NCBI RefSeq assembly: GCF_017948485.1
Contig: NZ_JAFFSX010000007.1
Location: forward strand, 248,001 to 312,000
DNA: 64,000 nucleotides
Source: Streptomyces sp. GESEQ-35
Lineage (GTDB): Bacteria; Actinomycetota; Actinomycetes; Streptomycetales; Streptomycetaceae
Reading direction: 5' to 3'
Positions within the stretch are counted from its first letter, which is position 1; each line of letters starts with the position of its first letter. The position numbers were made by a program, and so were the translations under genes. Of the stretch, positions 31,871 through 45,568 are shown piece by piece. Below the pieces are notes generated by a model. That model did no database searches and was not told where the DNA came from. It saw only the letters and a list, made by a program, of their open reading frames with translations.

Positions 31871-33532
31871 ATGACCCAGCAGCACTCCGCCATCGCCCCG
31901 GCACCCAACTCCGCCAAAGCCAAGCGCAGCGACTGGTGGCGGGACGCGGTGATCTACCAGGTCTATCCGCGCAGCTTCGCCGACAGCAACGGCGACGGTA
32001 TGGGGGACCTGGAAGGCGTACGAACCCGGCTGCCGTATCTGCGTGACCTCGGCGTCGACGCGGTGTGGCTGAGCCCCTTCTACGCCTCCCCGCAGGCCGA
32101 CGCCGGCTACGACGTCGCCGACTACCGGGCCGTCGACCCCATGTTCGGCAACCTCCTCGACGCCGACGCGCTGATCCGCGACGCCCACGAGCTGGGTCTG
32201 CGCATCATCGTCGACCTGGTCCCCAACCACTCCTCCGACCAGTACGAGTGGTTCAAGCGGGCGGTGGCGGAGGGACCGGGTTCCCCCCTCCGCGACCGTT
32301 ACCACTTCCGCCCCGGCAAGGGCGCGAGCGGCGAACTCCCGCCGAACGACTGGGAGTCGATCTTCGGTGGACCTGCGTGGACGAGGGTCGAGGACGGGGA
32401 GTGGTATCTGCACCTCTTCGCGCCCGAACAGCCCGACTTCAACTGGGAACACCCGGCCGTCGGGGACGAGTTCCGCTCGATCCTGCGCTTCTGGCTGGAC
32501 ATGGGCGTCGACGGCTTCCGCATCGACGTGGCGCACGGCCTGGTGAAGGCGGAGGGCCTCCCTGACCTGGGCTCGCACGAACAACTGAAGCTGCTGGGCA
32601 ACGATGTCATGCCGTTCTTCGACCAGGACGGCGTGCACGCGATCTACCGTCAGTGGCGCACGGTCCTGGACGAGTACGCGGGGGAGAGGATCTTCGTCGC
32701 GGAGGCCTGGACCCCGACCGTCGAGCGCACCGCCAACTACGTCCGCCCGGACGAACTCCACCAGGCCTTCAACTTCCAGTACCTGAGCACCGACTGGAAC
32801 GCGAAGGAACTCCGCAAGGTCGTCGACCTCACGCTGGAGGCGATGCGCCCCGTCGGCGCCCCCGCCACCTGGGTGCTGTCCAACCACGACGTGACCCGGC
32901 ACGCCACCCGCTTCGCCAACGAACCCGGCCTCGGCACGCAGATCCGCCTGGCGGGAGACCGCGAACTGGGCCTGCGCAGGGCCCGCGCGGCGACCCTGCT
33001 GATGCTGGCGCTGCCCGGCTCGGCGTACATCTACCAGGGCGAGGAACTCGGACTGCCGGATGTCGTCGACCTGCCCGACGAGGTGCGCCAGGACCCCGCG
33101 TACTTCCGCGGCGCCGGCCAGGACGGCTTCCGCGACGGCTGCCGGGTGCCGGTCCCGTGGACGCGCACGGGATCGTCGTACGGTTTCGGCACGGGCGGCA
33201 GTTGGCTGCCGCAGCCCGCGGGGTGGGGCGAGCTGAGCGTCGAGGCCCAGACGGGCGAACCGGACTCGACCCTCGAGCTCTACCGCTCCGCCCTCACCGT
33301 CCGCCGTTCCCAGCCCGACCTCGGCGCGGGCGACGCCGTCGAGTGGCTCAAGGCCCCCGAAGGCGTCCTCGCCTTCCGCCGCGGCGACTTCGTGTGCGTC
33401 GCGAACACCGGCGGCGAGTCGGTCACCGTGCCCACCCACGGCCGCGTGCTGCTCGCGAGCGGTGAGGTGACGGAGGCGGAGGGAGAGGCGAAGGTACCGG
33501 CGGACACGACGGTGTGGTGGGCCACGGCCTGA
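31871..33532 (+). CDS. aglA: GH13 alpha-glucosidase (intracellular)
   Basis: 553 aa, no signal peptide. GH13 alpha-glucosidase/oligo-1,6-glucosidase type: WWRDAVIYQVYPRSFADSNGDG, IIVDLVPNHSSDQ, nucleophile in GVDGFRIDVAHGL, acid/base in IFVAEAW and VLSNHDVTRH. It hydrolyses imported maltose and maltodextrins to glucose. ATG 31871 has AAGGACGCC ahead of it; an upstream start at 31838 is less likely. Downstream of malG with 180 bp between, as in S. coelicolor malEFG-aglA. Confidence 0.93.
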   Translation: MTQQHSAIAPAPNSAKAKRSDWWRDAVIYQVYPRSFADSNGDGMGDLEGVRTRLPYLRDLGVDAVWLSPFYASPQADAGYDVADYRAVDPMFGNLLDADALIRDAHELGLRIIVDLVPNHSSDQYEWFKRAVAEGPGSPLRDRYHFRPGKGASGELPPNDWESIFGGPAWTRVEDGEWYLHLFAPEQPDFNWEHPAVGDEFRSILRFWLDMGVDGFRIDVAHGLVKAEGLPDLGSHEQLKLLGNDVMPFFDQDGVHAIYRQWRTVLDEYAGERIFVAEAWTPTVERTANYVRPDELHQAFNFQYLSTDWNAKELRKVVDLTLEAMRPVGAPATWVLSNHDVTRHATRFANEPGLGTQIRLAGDRELGLRRARAATLLMLALPGSAYIYQGEELGLPDVVDLPDEVRQDPAYFRGAGQDGFRDGCRVPVPWTRTGSSYGFGTGGSWLPQPAGWGELSVEAQTGEPDSTLELYRSALTVRRSQPDLGAGDAVEWLKAPEGVLAFRRGDFVCVANTGGESVTVPTHGRVLLASGEVTEAEGEAKVPADTTVWWATA

Positions 33533-33574
33533 GAGGAATCGCCGTCCGATGCCGCGACCGTACACGTCGCGGCA

Positions 33575-34249
33575 TCAACTCCCGCTGACCGCCGCCGACT
33601 CGTAGCCCGTGATGTCGTCGGTCGTCACCAGGCCGTCCTCGATCGCCCGGGCCAACATGTCTGCCTTTGTCGGTGCGGTCCTGCCGACCTGCGCGTACTT
33701 GACTCTTGCCCGACGGATGTACACGTCCACGGTGTGAACCGATACACCCATGCGCCGGGCGACTGATGCCTTCGACATGGACTGGAACCACCACAGCAGC
33801 GCGGTACGTTCCTGTGCGGACAGCTTGGGCCTGCTCGCGCCGCGGTCACCTACCAGGACCCCGGCGGCTGTCGGCGTGACGTAGGGTCTGTCTCCCGCCG
33901 CGGCCAACACCGTGTTCACCAGGTGGGCCCGTCCTTCGTTCTTCGCGACGAACTCGCATGCTCCGGCCTCCAGCGACTCGAGCACCACCCGCTGCTCGGT
34001 GAACTGAGAGAAGGCGATGACCCGTTGGCCTGCCGCGGCCAGCGTGGCGATGTCGCCGATGACGAGTCTGCCGTGCAGATTCAGATCGAGAATCAGGACA
34101 TCCGCGACGCCGGCCTCCACATCTGTGGTTTCGCCGGTGTGCCCCACCGAGATGCGGGGCTCCTCGGACAGCCAGGTCTGTATGCCTTCGATGACGACAG
34201 GGTGATCGTCGATGATGGCAACGGTCAGGGAGCCGGTCGTAGCGGCCAT
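33575..34249 (-). CDS. NarL/LuxR-type response regulator
   Basis: 224 aa: a receiver (about 8-125) with the acidic pair IIDDHP, phospho-Asp in LILDLNLHG and Lys in FVAKNEG, then a LuxR helix-turn-helix (VARRMGVSVHTVDVYIRRARVKYAQVG, about 160-195). The start overlaps the upstream kinase-like gene by 25 bp. It is the output of the three-gene signalling operon; targets may include the divergent secreted-protein genes at 36.8-38.3 kb. Confidence 0.88.
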   Translation of the reverse strand: MAATTGSLTVAIIDDHPVVIEGIQTWLSEEPRISVGHTGETTDVEAGVADVLILDLNLHGRLVIGDIATLAAAGQRVIAFSQFTEQRVVLESLEAGACEFVAKNEGRAHLVNTVLAAAGDRPYVTPTAAGVLVGDRGASRPKLSAQERTALLWWFQSMSKASVARRMGVSVHTVDVYIRRARVKYAQVGRTAPTKADMLARAIEDGLVTTDDITGYESAAVSGS

Positions 34250-35355
34250 CGGGTTTCCCACCACAACTGGTCCTCCTCCTGGTCGTATATGGAGGATGCG
34301 GTGAGGGGGCCCGGCGGTTCCACGAGCGTCTCCGGCGGGGCGTCGGCCACCACGCTCACCACGACGTCCTCGGGCGTCGTCACCACGGTCACCCGCGCTC
34401 GGGTGGCGGCGGTGGCCAGGACCAGCAGGGCCCCTTCCGCCAGTTCTCGGCGGACGGATGCCGGCAGGTCGGGCAGGTCGCCGTAGCTCAGCACGGCCAC
34501 GCTTACGCCACGCCGCTCGGCGACGTCGGCGCAGGCCCGCAGTTCGTGCAGGAGCGGGTGCGGGGTGTCGTCCGTCTCCACGAACAGCCTCCGCAGGCGT
34601 GCCGCCTCCACGGCGGCACGCCGGCGTACGACGGTGTCCCCCGGGTCCAGTTGATGTTCTGCCAGACCACGCAGCAGCGGTTCCACTCTGCTGCGCAGGT
34701 ACTCGTAACGGCGCTGGCGCTCGGCGTGCACGGTCTCGTCGGCGGTCGCACGGGCGAGGCGCTCGGCCTGGCCGGCAGCGATCTCGGTGGCTTCCCGCGC
34801 ACCGTCGTTGAGCTGCCGTGCCAGATACGCGAGGGTCAACTGGACACCGGCGGTGGTGTACGTCACGGCCAGCAGACGGGCGACCATGACATGGTCGAGC
34901 GCGTCGTGGGCGGCCAGGAAGCCCACCGTGACAGCCGTGTTGGCGCAGAGCAGGGCGACCAGCTCCCACAGCGGACGCTGCACCAGAAGCAGTACGCCGA
35001 ACCAGCCCACGGTGTTCCACGCCCAGCTCACGTCGCTGATCATCGCGCCCGCCGGGTACGTGGCGGTGGCGACGACGCCGGTGACCAGCGCCGCCCCCGT
35101 GAGCCACCGCGCGGTGTGCCCGCTGAGCGCGGAACGCAGCAGCAGGATCGACCCGACCGTCAGGATGACCGTGAGGGCCAGCCAGGACCCCGCGGCGGCG
35201 GCCCGCGGCTCGTACACCGGCCAGCCCCTGAGCACCAGCAGGGTGTCCAGACCCAGGTGCCAGACGCCGACGATCGCCACCAGCCCGATATTGACGGCCT
35301 TGGCAAAACGGGTGGCGACCATCCCCTTGGCGACGCCGGCGGTCAGGGTTCCCAC
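34225..35355 (-). CDS. Degenerate sensor histidine kinase-like membrane protein
   Basis: 376 aa. About five to six hydrophobic spans fill residues 15-175, then a coiled linker (AERLARATADETVHAERQRRYEYLRSR) sits where a HisKA_3 domain would be, but it lacks the phospho-acceptor His. The C-terminal region keeps the outline of an ATPase domain (LAEGALLVLATAATRARVTVVTTPEDVVVSVVAD), yet the N-box Asn and G-box glycines are missing. It therefore looks like a pseudokinase that may modulate the true kinase encoded upstream. It overlaps both neighbours. Confidence 0.7.
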   Translation of the reverse strand: MGTLTAGVAKGMVATRFAKAVNIGLVAIVGVWHLGLDTLLVLRGWPVYEPRAAAAGSWLALTVILTVGSILLLRSALSGHTARWLTGAALVTGVVATATYPAGAMISDVSWAWNTVGWFGVLLLVQRPLWELVALLCANTAVTVGFLAAHDALDHVMVARLLAVTYTTAGVQLTLAYLARQLNDGAREATEIAAGQAERLARATADETVHAERQRRYEYLRSRVEPLLRGLAEHQLDPGDTVVRRRAAVEAARLRRLFVETDDTPHPLLHELRACADVAERRGVSVAVLSYGDLPDLPASVRRELAEGALLVLATAATRARVTVVTTPEDVVVSVVADAPPETLVEPPGPLTASSIYDQEEDQLWWETRWPLRPAP

Positions 35356-36557
35356 CTCAGCACGACCCGGGTGCCGGTGCCGGGGGACGAGACCGCCCGG
35401 GCGCTGCCTCCCACGGCACGCATCCGGCCGTAGACCGATTCCCGCAGGCCGCGTCGGTGGGAGGCTACGGCCACCGGGTCGAACCCGCGTCCGCTGTCGC
35501 AGACTTCGACGGTGACGCCCTCCCCGGCACGTCGGGCCGTGACCCGGGCAGCGCGGGTGTTCGCGTGCTGGGCCGCGTTGGTCAGGGCCTCGGCGACCCC
35601 CTGCGAGAGGGCCAGCACGACTTCGTGGGGAAGATCCAGCGGCGGCACGTCGAACTCGATGTCCAGTGACGGGAGTCCGGCGCGGCGCGTCAGTACGACG
35701 GTGCGCAGCGCGACATCCAGCGGTGCCGGCTCGTGCGCCGCGTCGCGTGCCACGCCGGGATGCGCCCGCAGGTCCGCAATGACGGCCAGGTCGGCCGCGG
35801 CCCGTTGGGGCAGCGCGGCAGAGTCACGGGTGATGCTGCCGGTGCCCACGATGGTGAGCGTGGCGAGCACGGTGTCGTGCAGCAGTCGCTGCTGGTCCAG
35901 TTCGTCGGTGCGGGCGGCGGATCGGGCCCGCGCCGATGCGCGCGCCGCCGCCTCTTCGGACAGCGCGAGGTCCGCCCTACGCGCTCCGTGTCGCAGCAGG
36001 GCCACGACAGTGGCGGCGAGCAGTCCCTGGAGCACCATGATCAGGGGGGCATCCCGGATGCCGGGGGCGCCCACCGCGTAAGCCGCCGCGATGGCGATCG
36101 CCGCGGCCATCGCCAGGGGCTGGCGCAGACCGAACTGTGCGATGAAGATGCCGCTGCCGGCGACCATGTCGATCCATCCGCTGCCCGCGCTCGCTCCCAG
36201 GACCTCGGCCGGGACGAGCTTGCCGTGCGCCAGGCAGAGCACCACAACGACAGTGGTGTCACCGGCGCAGAGCCAGGGACGAGGTTCCGGCCTGAACATC
36301 AGCACGGTGAACAGGCCGCTCCACATAAGGAGTCCGACGACCGCGACGGTCACCCAGACGGAGCGTGCGGGCGGTGCGAAACCGACCACGGCGACCAGGG
36401 CCGCTCCGACAGCACTCGCTGCTCTCAGGACAGCCGACAGGCGTGCGGACTTGCGCCGAAGCTGAAGTTGGGCGGGTCCCTGCGTCAGCACGCCGCCTCC
36501 ACCAAGGGAATTCACGCCTCCGTCAAGAAAAGCACGGGACCCGACCGTATTTCTCAC
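35343..36557 (-). CDS. Sensor histidine kinase (DesK/HisKA_3-like)
   Basis: 404 aa from GTG 36557 with GGGGGA six bases upstream. Membrane spans occupy about 45-190. The dimerisation helix has the acceptor His in QQRLLHDTVLATLTIVG; the ATPase domain has EALTNAAQHANTRAARVT (N-box) and VCDSGRGFDPV (G1). It is the first gene of the operon and phosphorylates, presumably, the regulator at 33575. A long inverted repeat lies 62 bp upstream of the start. Confidence 0.85.
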   Translation of the reverse strand: MRNTVGSRAFLDGGVNSLGGGGVLTQGPAQLQLRRKSARLSAVLRAASAVGAALVAVVGFAPPARSVWVTVAVVGLLMWSGLFTVLMFRPEPRPWLCAGDTTVVVVLCLAHGKLVPAEVLGASAGSGWIDMVAGSGIFIAQFGLRQPLAMAAAIAIAAAYAVGAPGIRDAPLIMVLQGLLAATVVALLRHGARRADLALSEEAAARASARARSAARTDELDQQRLLHDTVLATLTIVGTGSITRDSAALPQRAAADLAVIADLRAHPGVARDAAHEPAPLDVALRTVVLTRRAGLPSLDIEFDVPPLDLPHEVVLALSQGVAEALTNAAQHANTRAARVTARRAGEGVTVEVCDSGRGFDPVAVASHRRGLRESVYGRMRAVGGSARAVSSPGTGTRVVLRWEP

Positions 36558-36600
36558 AGTGTTTCCCCCGCCCGCCCGATGAGACCCGTTTCCCAACTTA

Positions 36601-36649
36601 GTTGAGGAGCTGCAGCGTTGTCACGCGTTCGCGTGACATGCCTCTCAAC
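36601..36649. promoter_or_regulatory. Perfect 20-bp interrupted palindrome between kinase and secreted-protein genes
   Basis: TGTCACGCG TT CGCGTGACA (36619-36638) has perfect 9-bp arms. An outer pair GTTGAG (36601-36606) and CTCAAC (36644-36649) also matches. It lies upstream of both divergent operons, a natural site for the encoded response regulator. Confidence 0.6.
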
Positions 36650-36742
36650 GGTCCGCCACGTAATCTTCCGTACCAGCCGCCCGGGGGGAATCTCGGTTGC
36701 TCGGATGCAATTCGAGGTTCGGCTGAAATCCTGAGAGCGGAA

Positions 36743-36763
36743 ATTCGGGCAATCCGCCCGAAT
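36743..36763 (+). promoter_or_regulatory. 8-bp inverted repeat before secreted-protein gene
   Basis: ATTCGGGC (36743-36750), five bases, GCCCGAAT (36756-36763), exactly complementary, ending 20 bp before the TTG start. It could be an operator or a leader hairpin that controls translation. Confidence 0.5.
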
Positions 36764-36783
36764 AATCGGAAGGTGGAGCGGAA

Positions 36784-37344
36784 TTGAACAGTATCCGAAG
36801 AGGGCACGCGAAGTCGACCGCGGCCGCAGGGGCCCTTGTGGCCAGCCTCCTCGGCGGCGTTCTCGTCGGTACGCCGTCCGCAGCCGCAGCCGCCGGTTCG
36901 GGGGATGACCCGGAGGCTCTCGGTAGATGCGACAGGGTATGGGTGACGAACGTCTACAACTACAAGAGCAAGCACCACGGCAAGGGCCCCATCTACAAGG
37001 ACGGGCGCGGCGGAACGATGACCCTCACGAAGCACGAAGCAGGGGAGTTCAGTTCGTCGGTCAGCGCCACGGTCGGGGTGTCCGTAAAGGCCGCCGTCGC
37101 CGAAGCGAAGGCGGAGGGCACCGTGGGCGCCACCGTCAAAACCACGTGGGGCACCAGTCACAGCTTCTCGCACAAGATCGCGAGCAACAAGTACGGCAAC
37201 GCGCAGTACGGGACGTTCGGGCACACTGCCAGCGTGGAGAAGTACCTCACGCTCCCCGACTGCAAGAAGTCACAACGCAAGACCGGGACCGCGAAGATAG
37301 GAAACAAGACGCAGGGATTCCGGTTCTGGCAAACCAACTCCTGA
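36784..37344 (+). CDS. Secreted protein with amphipathic beta-type region
   Basis: 186 aa from a TTG start with GGTGGAG 6 bases upstream. Signal peptide to about residue 36. The mature protein begins RCDRVWVTNVYNYKSK and contains a stretch of alternating small and polar residues (FSSSVSATVGVSVKAAVAEA, then GTVGATVKTTWGTSHSFSHK) like the membrane-inserting hairpin of aerolysin-type pore formers. It has two Cys. Function is unknown; the pore-former resemblance is by eye only. It overlaps the next gene (TGATG). Confidence 0.7.
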   Translation: MNSIRRGHAKSTAAAGALVASLLGGVLVGTPSAAAAAGSGDDPEALGRCDRVWVTNVYNYKSKHHGKGPIYKDGRGGTMTLTKHEAGEFSSSVSATVGVSVKAAVAEAKAEGTVGATVKTTWGTSHSFSHKIASNKYGNAQYGTFGHTASVEKYLTLPDCKKSQRKTGTAKIGNKTQGFRFWQTNS

Positions 37345-37802
37345 TGCGGCGGACGGTGGCGCTTTTGGCAGCTGCAGCCCTCGTTTCTGCGGTCGCGGCC
37401 TGCGCCGGTGGCGAGGAAACGGGGCGTGCCCACACGGACACCCCATCGACCACCGTGTCCGAGGCGCCACCGGCGCTGCCCGCGCCCGACCTGGAGACGG
37501 GGTTCACGGAAGTCCTGGCCGAAGGACCGACGCGTGGCAGATACGTGTCGAGCCCTGTGCCGCTGCAAAAGGGCGTCACATGGATAGCGCTCAATTGCCT
37601 GGCTGATTCCGGATCGCCGATGGTGGATGTCGTCGTCGATACCGTAGCGACCTTCACAACCGAGTGTAAGAGCGGTGAAGTCAGCTACTACGCACACGAA
37701 CTCAACCTCTCCACGAACGGCAACGGGAAAGTCTCGATCGAGACGCCGGACGCTGTGCGGTGGACGATGAGCGTCCAGGTTTCCAAGCCTGACGACACGT
37801 AA
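37344..37802 (+). CDS. Small putative lipoprotein
   Basis: 152 aa. Lipobox VAAC near residue 20, then a Thr/Pro-rich spacer and a compact domain with two Cys (LNCLADS, TTECKSGEVSYYAHELNLS). The ATG overlaps the stop of the preceding gene (TGATG), so expression is coupled. No family recognised; it could be a surface partner of the preceding secreted protein. Confidence 0.7.
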   Translation: MRRTVALLAAAALVSAVAACAGGEETGRAHTDTPSTTVSEAPPALPAPDLETGFTEVLAEGPTRGRYVSSPVPLQKGVTWIALNCLADSGSPMVDVVVDTVATFTTECKSGEVSYYAHELNLSTNGNGKVSIETPDAVRWTMSVQVSKPDDT

Positions 37803-37867
37803 CACATAACACCTGACACGCAAGAAGAACCAGAGATATTCAACTGGCAGACCAGGAGGGGCTTTTC

Positions 37868-38332
37868 ATGAGGCTCGAGCGTGTGGGCCGGTTCGGCACC
37901 ACCGGCGCGTTGGTCGCCGCGGCGCTTGGCGCGTCGGTCGTCTTCACCCCGTCGTCGGCATCCGCGGAAAGCGAGTGGTGGTGCTACGGCACCCAGGTCA
38001 AGCGCTGCGCCGCCGTCTGGTGGGACGAGACCGCCGACACCTACCGAGCGCGGGCGAAGATCACCGACGTCGCCGGTGGCGGCAGCTACCAGGTCAAGGT
38101 CACCAACGTGAAGCTTCAGCGCTTCAACGGCAGTGGCTGGGTGACGGTGCGCACCGCGAAGGACGGCGACGGCTGGCATGGCACCGAGGACTTGGCCGGC
38201 ACCAGCACCGTCAACCCGTGCAACTGGCCACGGCAGAGTTTCGGCGTGGTGGCGACGTTCAGCTGGAGGGGTGCAGGCTCCGGCGAGAAGACCTGGCGTC
38301 CCAATAACTCCTGGGCCCTTCTCTGCGACTGA
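37868..38332 (+). CDS. Small secreted protein
   Basis: 154 aa with signal peptide ending SASA (about residue 36), GGAGGGGC before the ATG. The mature protein has four Cys (WWCYGTQVKRCAAVWW, NPCNWP, ALLCD) and many Trp, so it is probably disulphide-stabilised and beta-rich. No family recognised. Separated by 65 bp from the lipoprotein gene and ended by a very strong terminator. Confidence 0.75.
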   Translation: MRLERVGRFGTTGALVAAALGASVVFTPSSASAESEWWCYGTQVKRCAAVWWDETADTYRARAKITDVAGGGSYQVKVTNVKLQRFNGSGWVTVRTAKDGDGWHGTEDLAGTSTVNPCNWPRQSFGVVATFSWRGAGSGEKTWRPNNSWALLCD

Positions 38333-38339
38333 CCCACCG

Positions 38340-38381
38340 AACACGTCCGCCCCGCACCGAACGGTGCGGGGCGGACGTGTT
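38340..38381 (+). terminator. Perfect 19-bp stem-loop terminator
   Basis: Positions 38340-38358 are exactly complementary to 38363-38381 around the loop GAAC, directly after the secreted-protein stop. Confidence 0.9.
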
Positions 38382-38436
38382 GCTTCAACCACCTGTGAGA
38401 GTGAGGCAGGTGTGAAGGCGCGTCAAGGCGGTCGGT

Positions 38437-38493
38437 GAAAGTTCTTTCTATGAATTTCAACCTCTTGCTGTAACGCTTTCGTTGGCGGTACGT
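38437..38493 (+). promoter_or_regulatory. Alpha-amylase promoter with MalR-type box
   Basis: GAAAGTTCTT...ATTTC (38437-38458), then CTTGCTGTAACGCTTTCG (38464-38481). TTGCTG (38465-38470) as -35 and TACGTT (38488-38493) as -10 are 17 bp apart. The arrangement is repeated almost exactly before the pullulanase gene. Confidence 0.65.
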
Positions 38494-38574
38494 TCCCGCC
38501 GACGCCCGGCAACGACGCCGTGCCGCGGCGCAGGGGGGATCCGAACTGAGCCGCACTCGCAAGGAGTTCAGCCT

Positions 38575-40002
38575 GTGACATCGCCAAGCTCGGCGCCCTC
38601 GAAGCGCCACCGGAAGCACCGCCGCACAGCTCCCGCCGCTGCCTTGACCGCGCTCGCCGCGGCCGCGGCCACAGCCCTCATGGTCCCCGGCGGCACCGCG
38701 TCCGCCTCCCCGCCCGGCACCAAGGACGTCACCGCCGTGATGTTCGAGTGGAACTTCGCCTCGGTCGCCAAGGAGTGCACCAACACCCTCGGCCCGGCCG
38801 GTTACGGCTACGTGCAGGTCTCGCCGCCCGCAGAGCACATACAGGGATCGCAGTGGTGGACGTCGTACCAACCCGTGAGTTACAAGATCGCGGGGCGGCT
38901 GGGTGACGCCACCGCCTTCCAGGGCATGGTCAACACCTGTCACGCGGCCGGTGTGAAGGTCGTCGTCGATGCCGTCATCAACCACATGTCCGCGGGCAGC
39001 GGCACCGGCACCGGCGGGTCGTCGTACACGAAGTACAACTACCCGGGCCTGTACTCCTCGGCCGACTTCGACGACTGCACGTCGGCCATCTCCGACTACA
39101 CCAACCGCACCAACGTCCAGAACTGCGAACTCGTCGGCCTCGCCGACCTGGACACGGGCGAGGAGTACGTCCGCTCCGCCATCGCCGGCTACATGAACAC
39201 GCTGCTCGGCTACGGCGTCGACGGCTTCCGCGTCGACGCCGCCAAGCACATGCCGGCGGCCGACCTCGCCAACATCAAGTCGCGGCTGAGCAATTCGTCC
39301 GTGTACTGGAAGCAGGAGGTCATCTACGGCAGCGGGGAGGCCGTCCAGCCGACCGAGTACACGGGCAACGGTGACGTCCAGGAGTTCCGGTACGCGTACG
39401 ACCTCAAGCGGGTCTTCAACAACGAGAACCTCGCCTATCTGAAGAACTACGGCGAGGGCTGGGGGTACATGAGCAGTGGTGTCTCCGGCGTCTTCGTCGA
39501 CAACCACGACACCGAGCGCAACGGCTCGACCCTCACCTACAAGGACGGCGCCAACTACACGCTGGCCAACGTCTTCATGCTGGCCTACCCGTACGGAGCT
39601 CCGGACATCAACTCCGGTTACGAGTGGTCCGACGCGGACGCGGGCCCGCCCAACGGCGGTACGGTCAACGCCTGTTGGCAGGACGGCTGGAAGTGTCAGC
39701 ACGCCTGGCCGGAGATCATGCGCATGGTCGCCTTCCGCAACGCCACGCGCGGTGAGGCCCTCTCCAACTGGTGGGACAACGGCGCCGACGCGATCGCCTT
39801 CGGGCGGGGCGCCAAGGGCTACGTCGCCATCAACCACGAGTCCAGCAGCCTGAGCCGGACCTATCAGACGTCGATGCCCGCCGGGACGTACTGCAACGTG
39901 CAGAGCAACACGACGGTGACCGTGAACTCCAGCGGCCAGTTCACCGCCACCCTGGGCGCCAACACCGCCCTCGCGATCTACGTGGGCAAGTCCAGCTGCT
40001 GA
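38575..40002 (+). CDS. Secreted alpha-amylase (GH13)
   Basis: 475 aa from GTG 38575 with AAGGAG eight bases before. A basic Tat-like or long Sec signal peptide ends near residue 45 (TASA). GH13 motifs: VVVDAVINHMS, the nucleophile in GVDGFRVDAAKHMP, the acid/base in KQEVIYGSGE, and FVDNHDTERNG. It cleaves internal alpha-1,4 bonds of starch outside the cell. It ends after the C-terminal beta domain and lacks the CBM20 starch-binding domain found in several longer streptomycete amylases. Confidence 0.94.
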   Translation: MTSPSSAPSKRHRKHRRTAPAAALTALAAAAATALMVPGGTASASPPGTKDVTAVMFEWNFASVAKECTNTLGPAGYGYVQVSPPAEHIQGSQWWTSYQPVSYKIAGRLGDATAFQGMVNTCHAAGVKVVVDAVINHMSAGSGTGTGGSSYTKYNYPGLYSSADFDDCTSAISDYTNRTNVQNCELVGLADLDTGEEYVRSAIAGYMNTLLGYGVDGFRVDAAKHMPAADLANIKSRLSNSSVYWKQEVIYGSGEAVQPTEYTGNGDVQEFRYAYDLKRVFNNENLAYLKNYGEGWGYMSSGVSGVFVDNHDTERNGSTLTYKDGANYTLANVFMLAYPYGAPDINSGYEWSDADAGPPNGGTVNACWQDGWKCQHAWPEIMRMVAFRNATRGEALSNWWDNGADAIAFGRGAKGYVAINHESSSLSRTYQTSMPAGTYCNVQSNTTVTVNSSGQFTATLGANTALAIYVGKSSC

Positions 40003-40059
40003 AAGTTCTTACCGGTCGTTTCAAGACTCTTGCTGTAAGCCTTTCGGCGGCGATACGGT
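40001..40059 (+). promoter_or_regulatory. Amylopullulanase promoter, twin of the amylase promoter
   Basis: GAAAGTTCTT (40001-40010) overlaps the amylase stop codon; CTTGCTGTAAGCCTTTCG is at 40029-40046. TTGCTG (40030-40035) and TACGGT (40054-40059) are -35 and -10 with an 18-bp spacer. Confidence 0.65.
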
Positions 40060-40107
40060 CACGCGGGGTCGGACCCGAAGAGCCGTACATCGCAAGGAGT
40101 CCAGGTC

Positions 40108-45495
<5,388 letters not shown>

Positions 45496-45510
45496 TAAGG
45501 GCATTACCTT

Positions 45511-45545
45511 GGTGGGGCAGACCGTACATCCTGGTCTGCCCCACC
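45511..45545 (+). terminator. Amylopullulanase terminator
   Basis: GGTGGGGCAGACC (45511-45523), nine-base loop, GGTCTGCCCCACC (45533-45545): perfect 13-bp stem, 15 bp after the stop. Confidence 0.85.
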
Positions 45546-45568
45546 GGTGCTGTCCCAAGGGCTGACAC

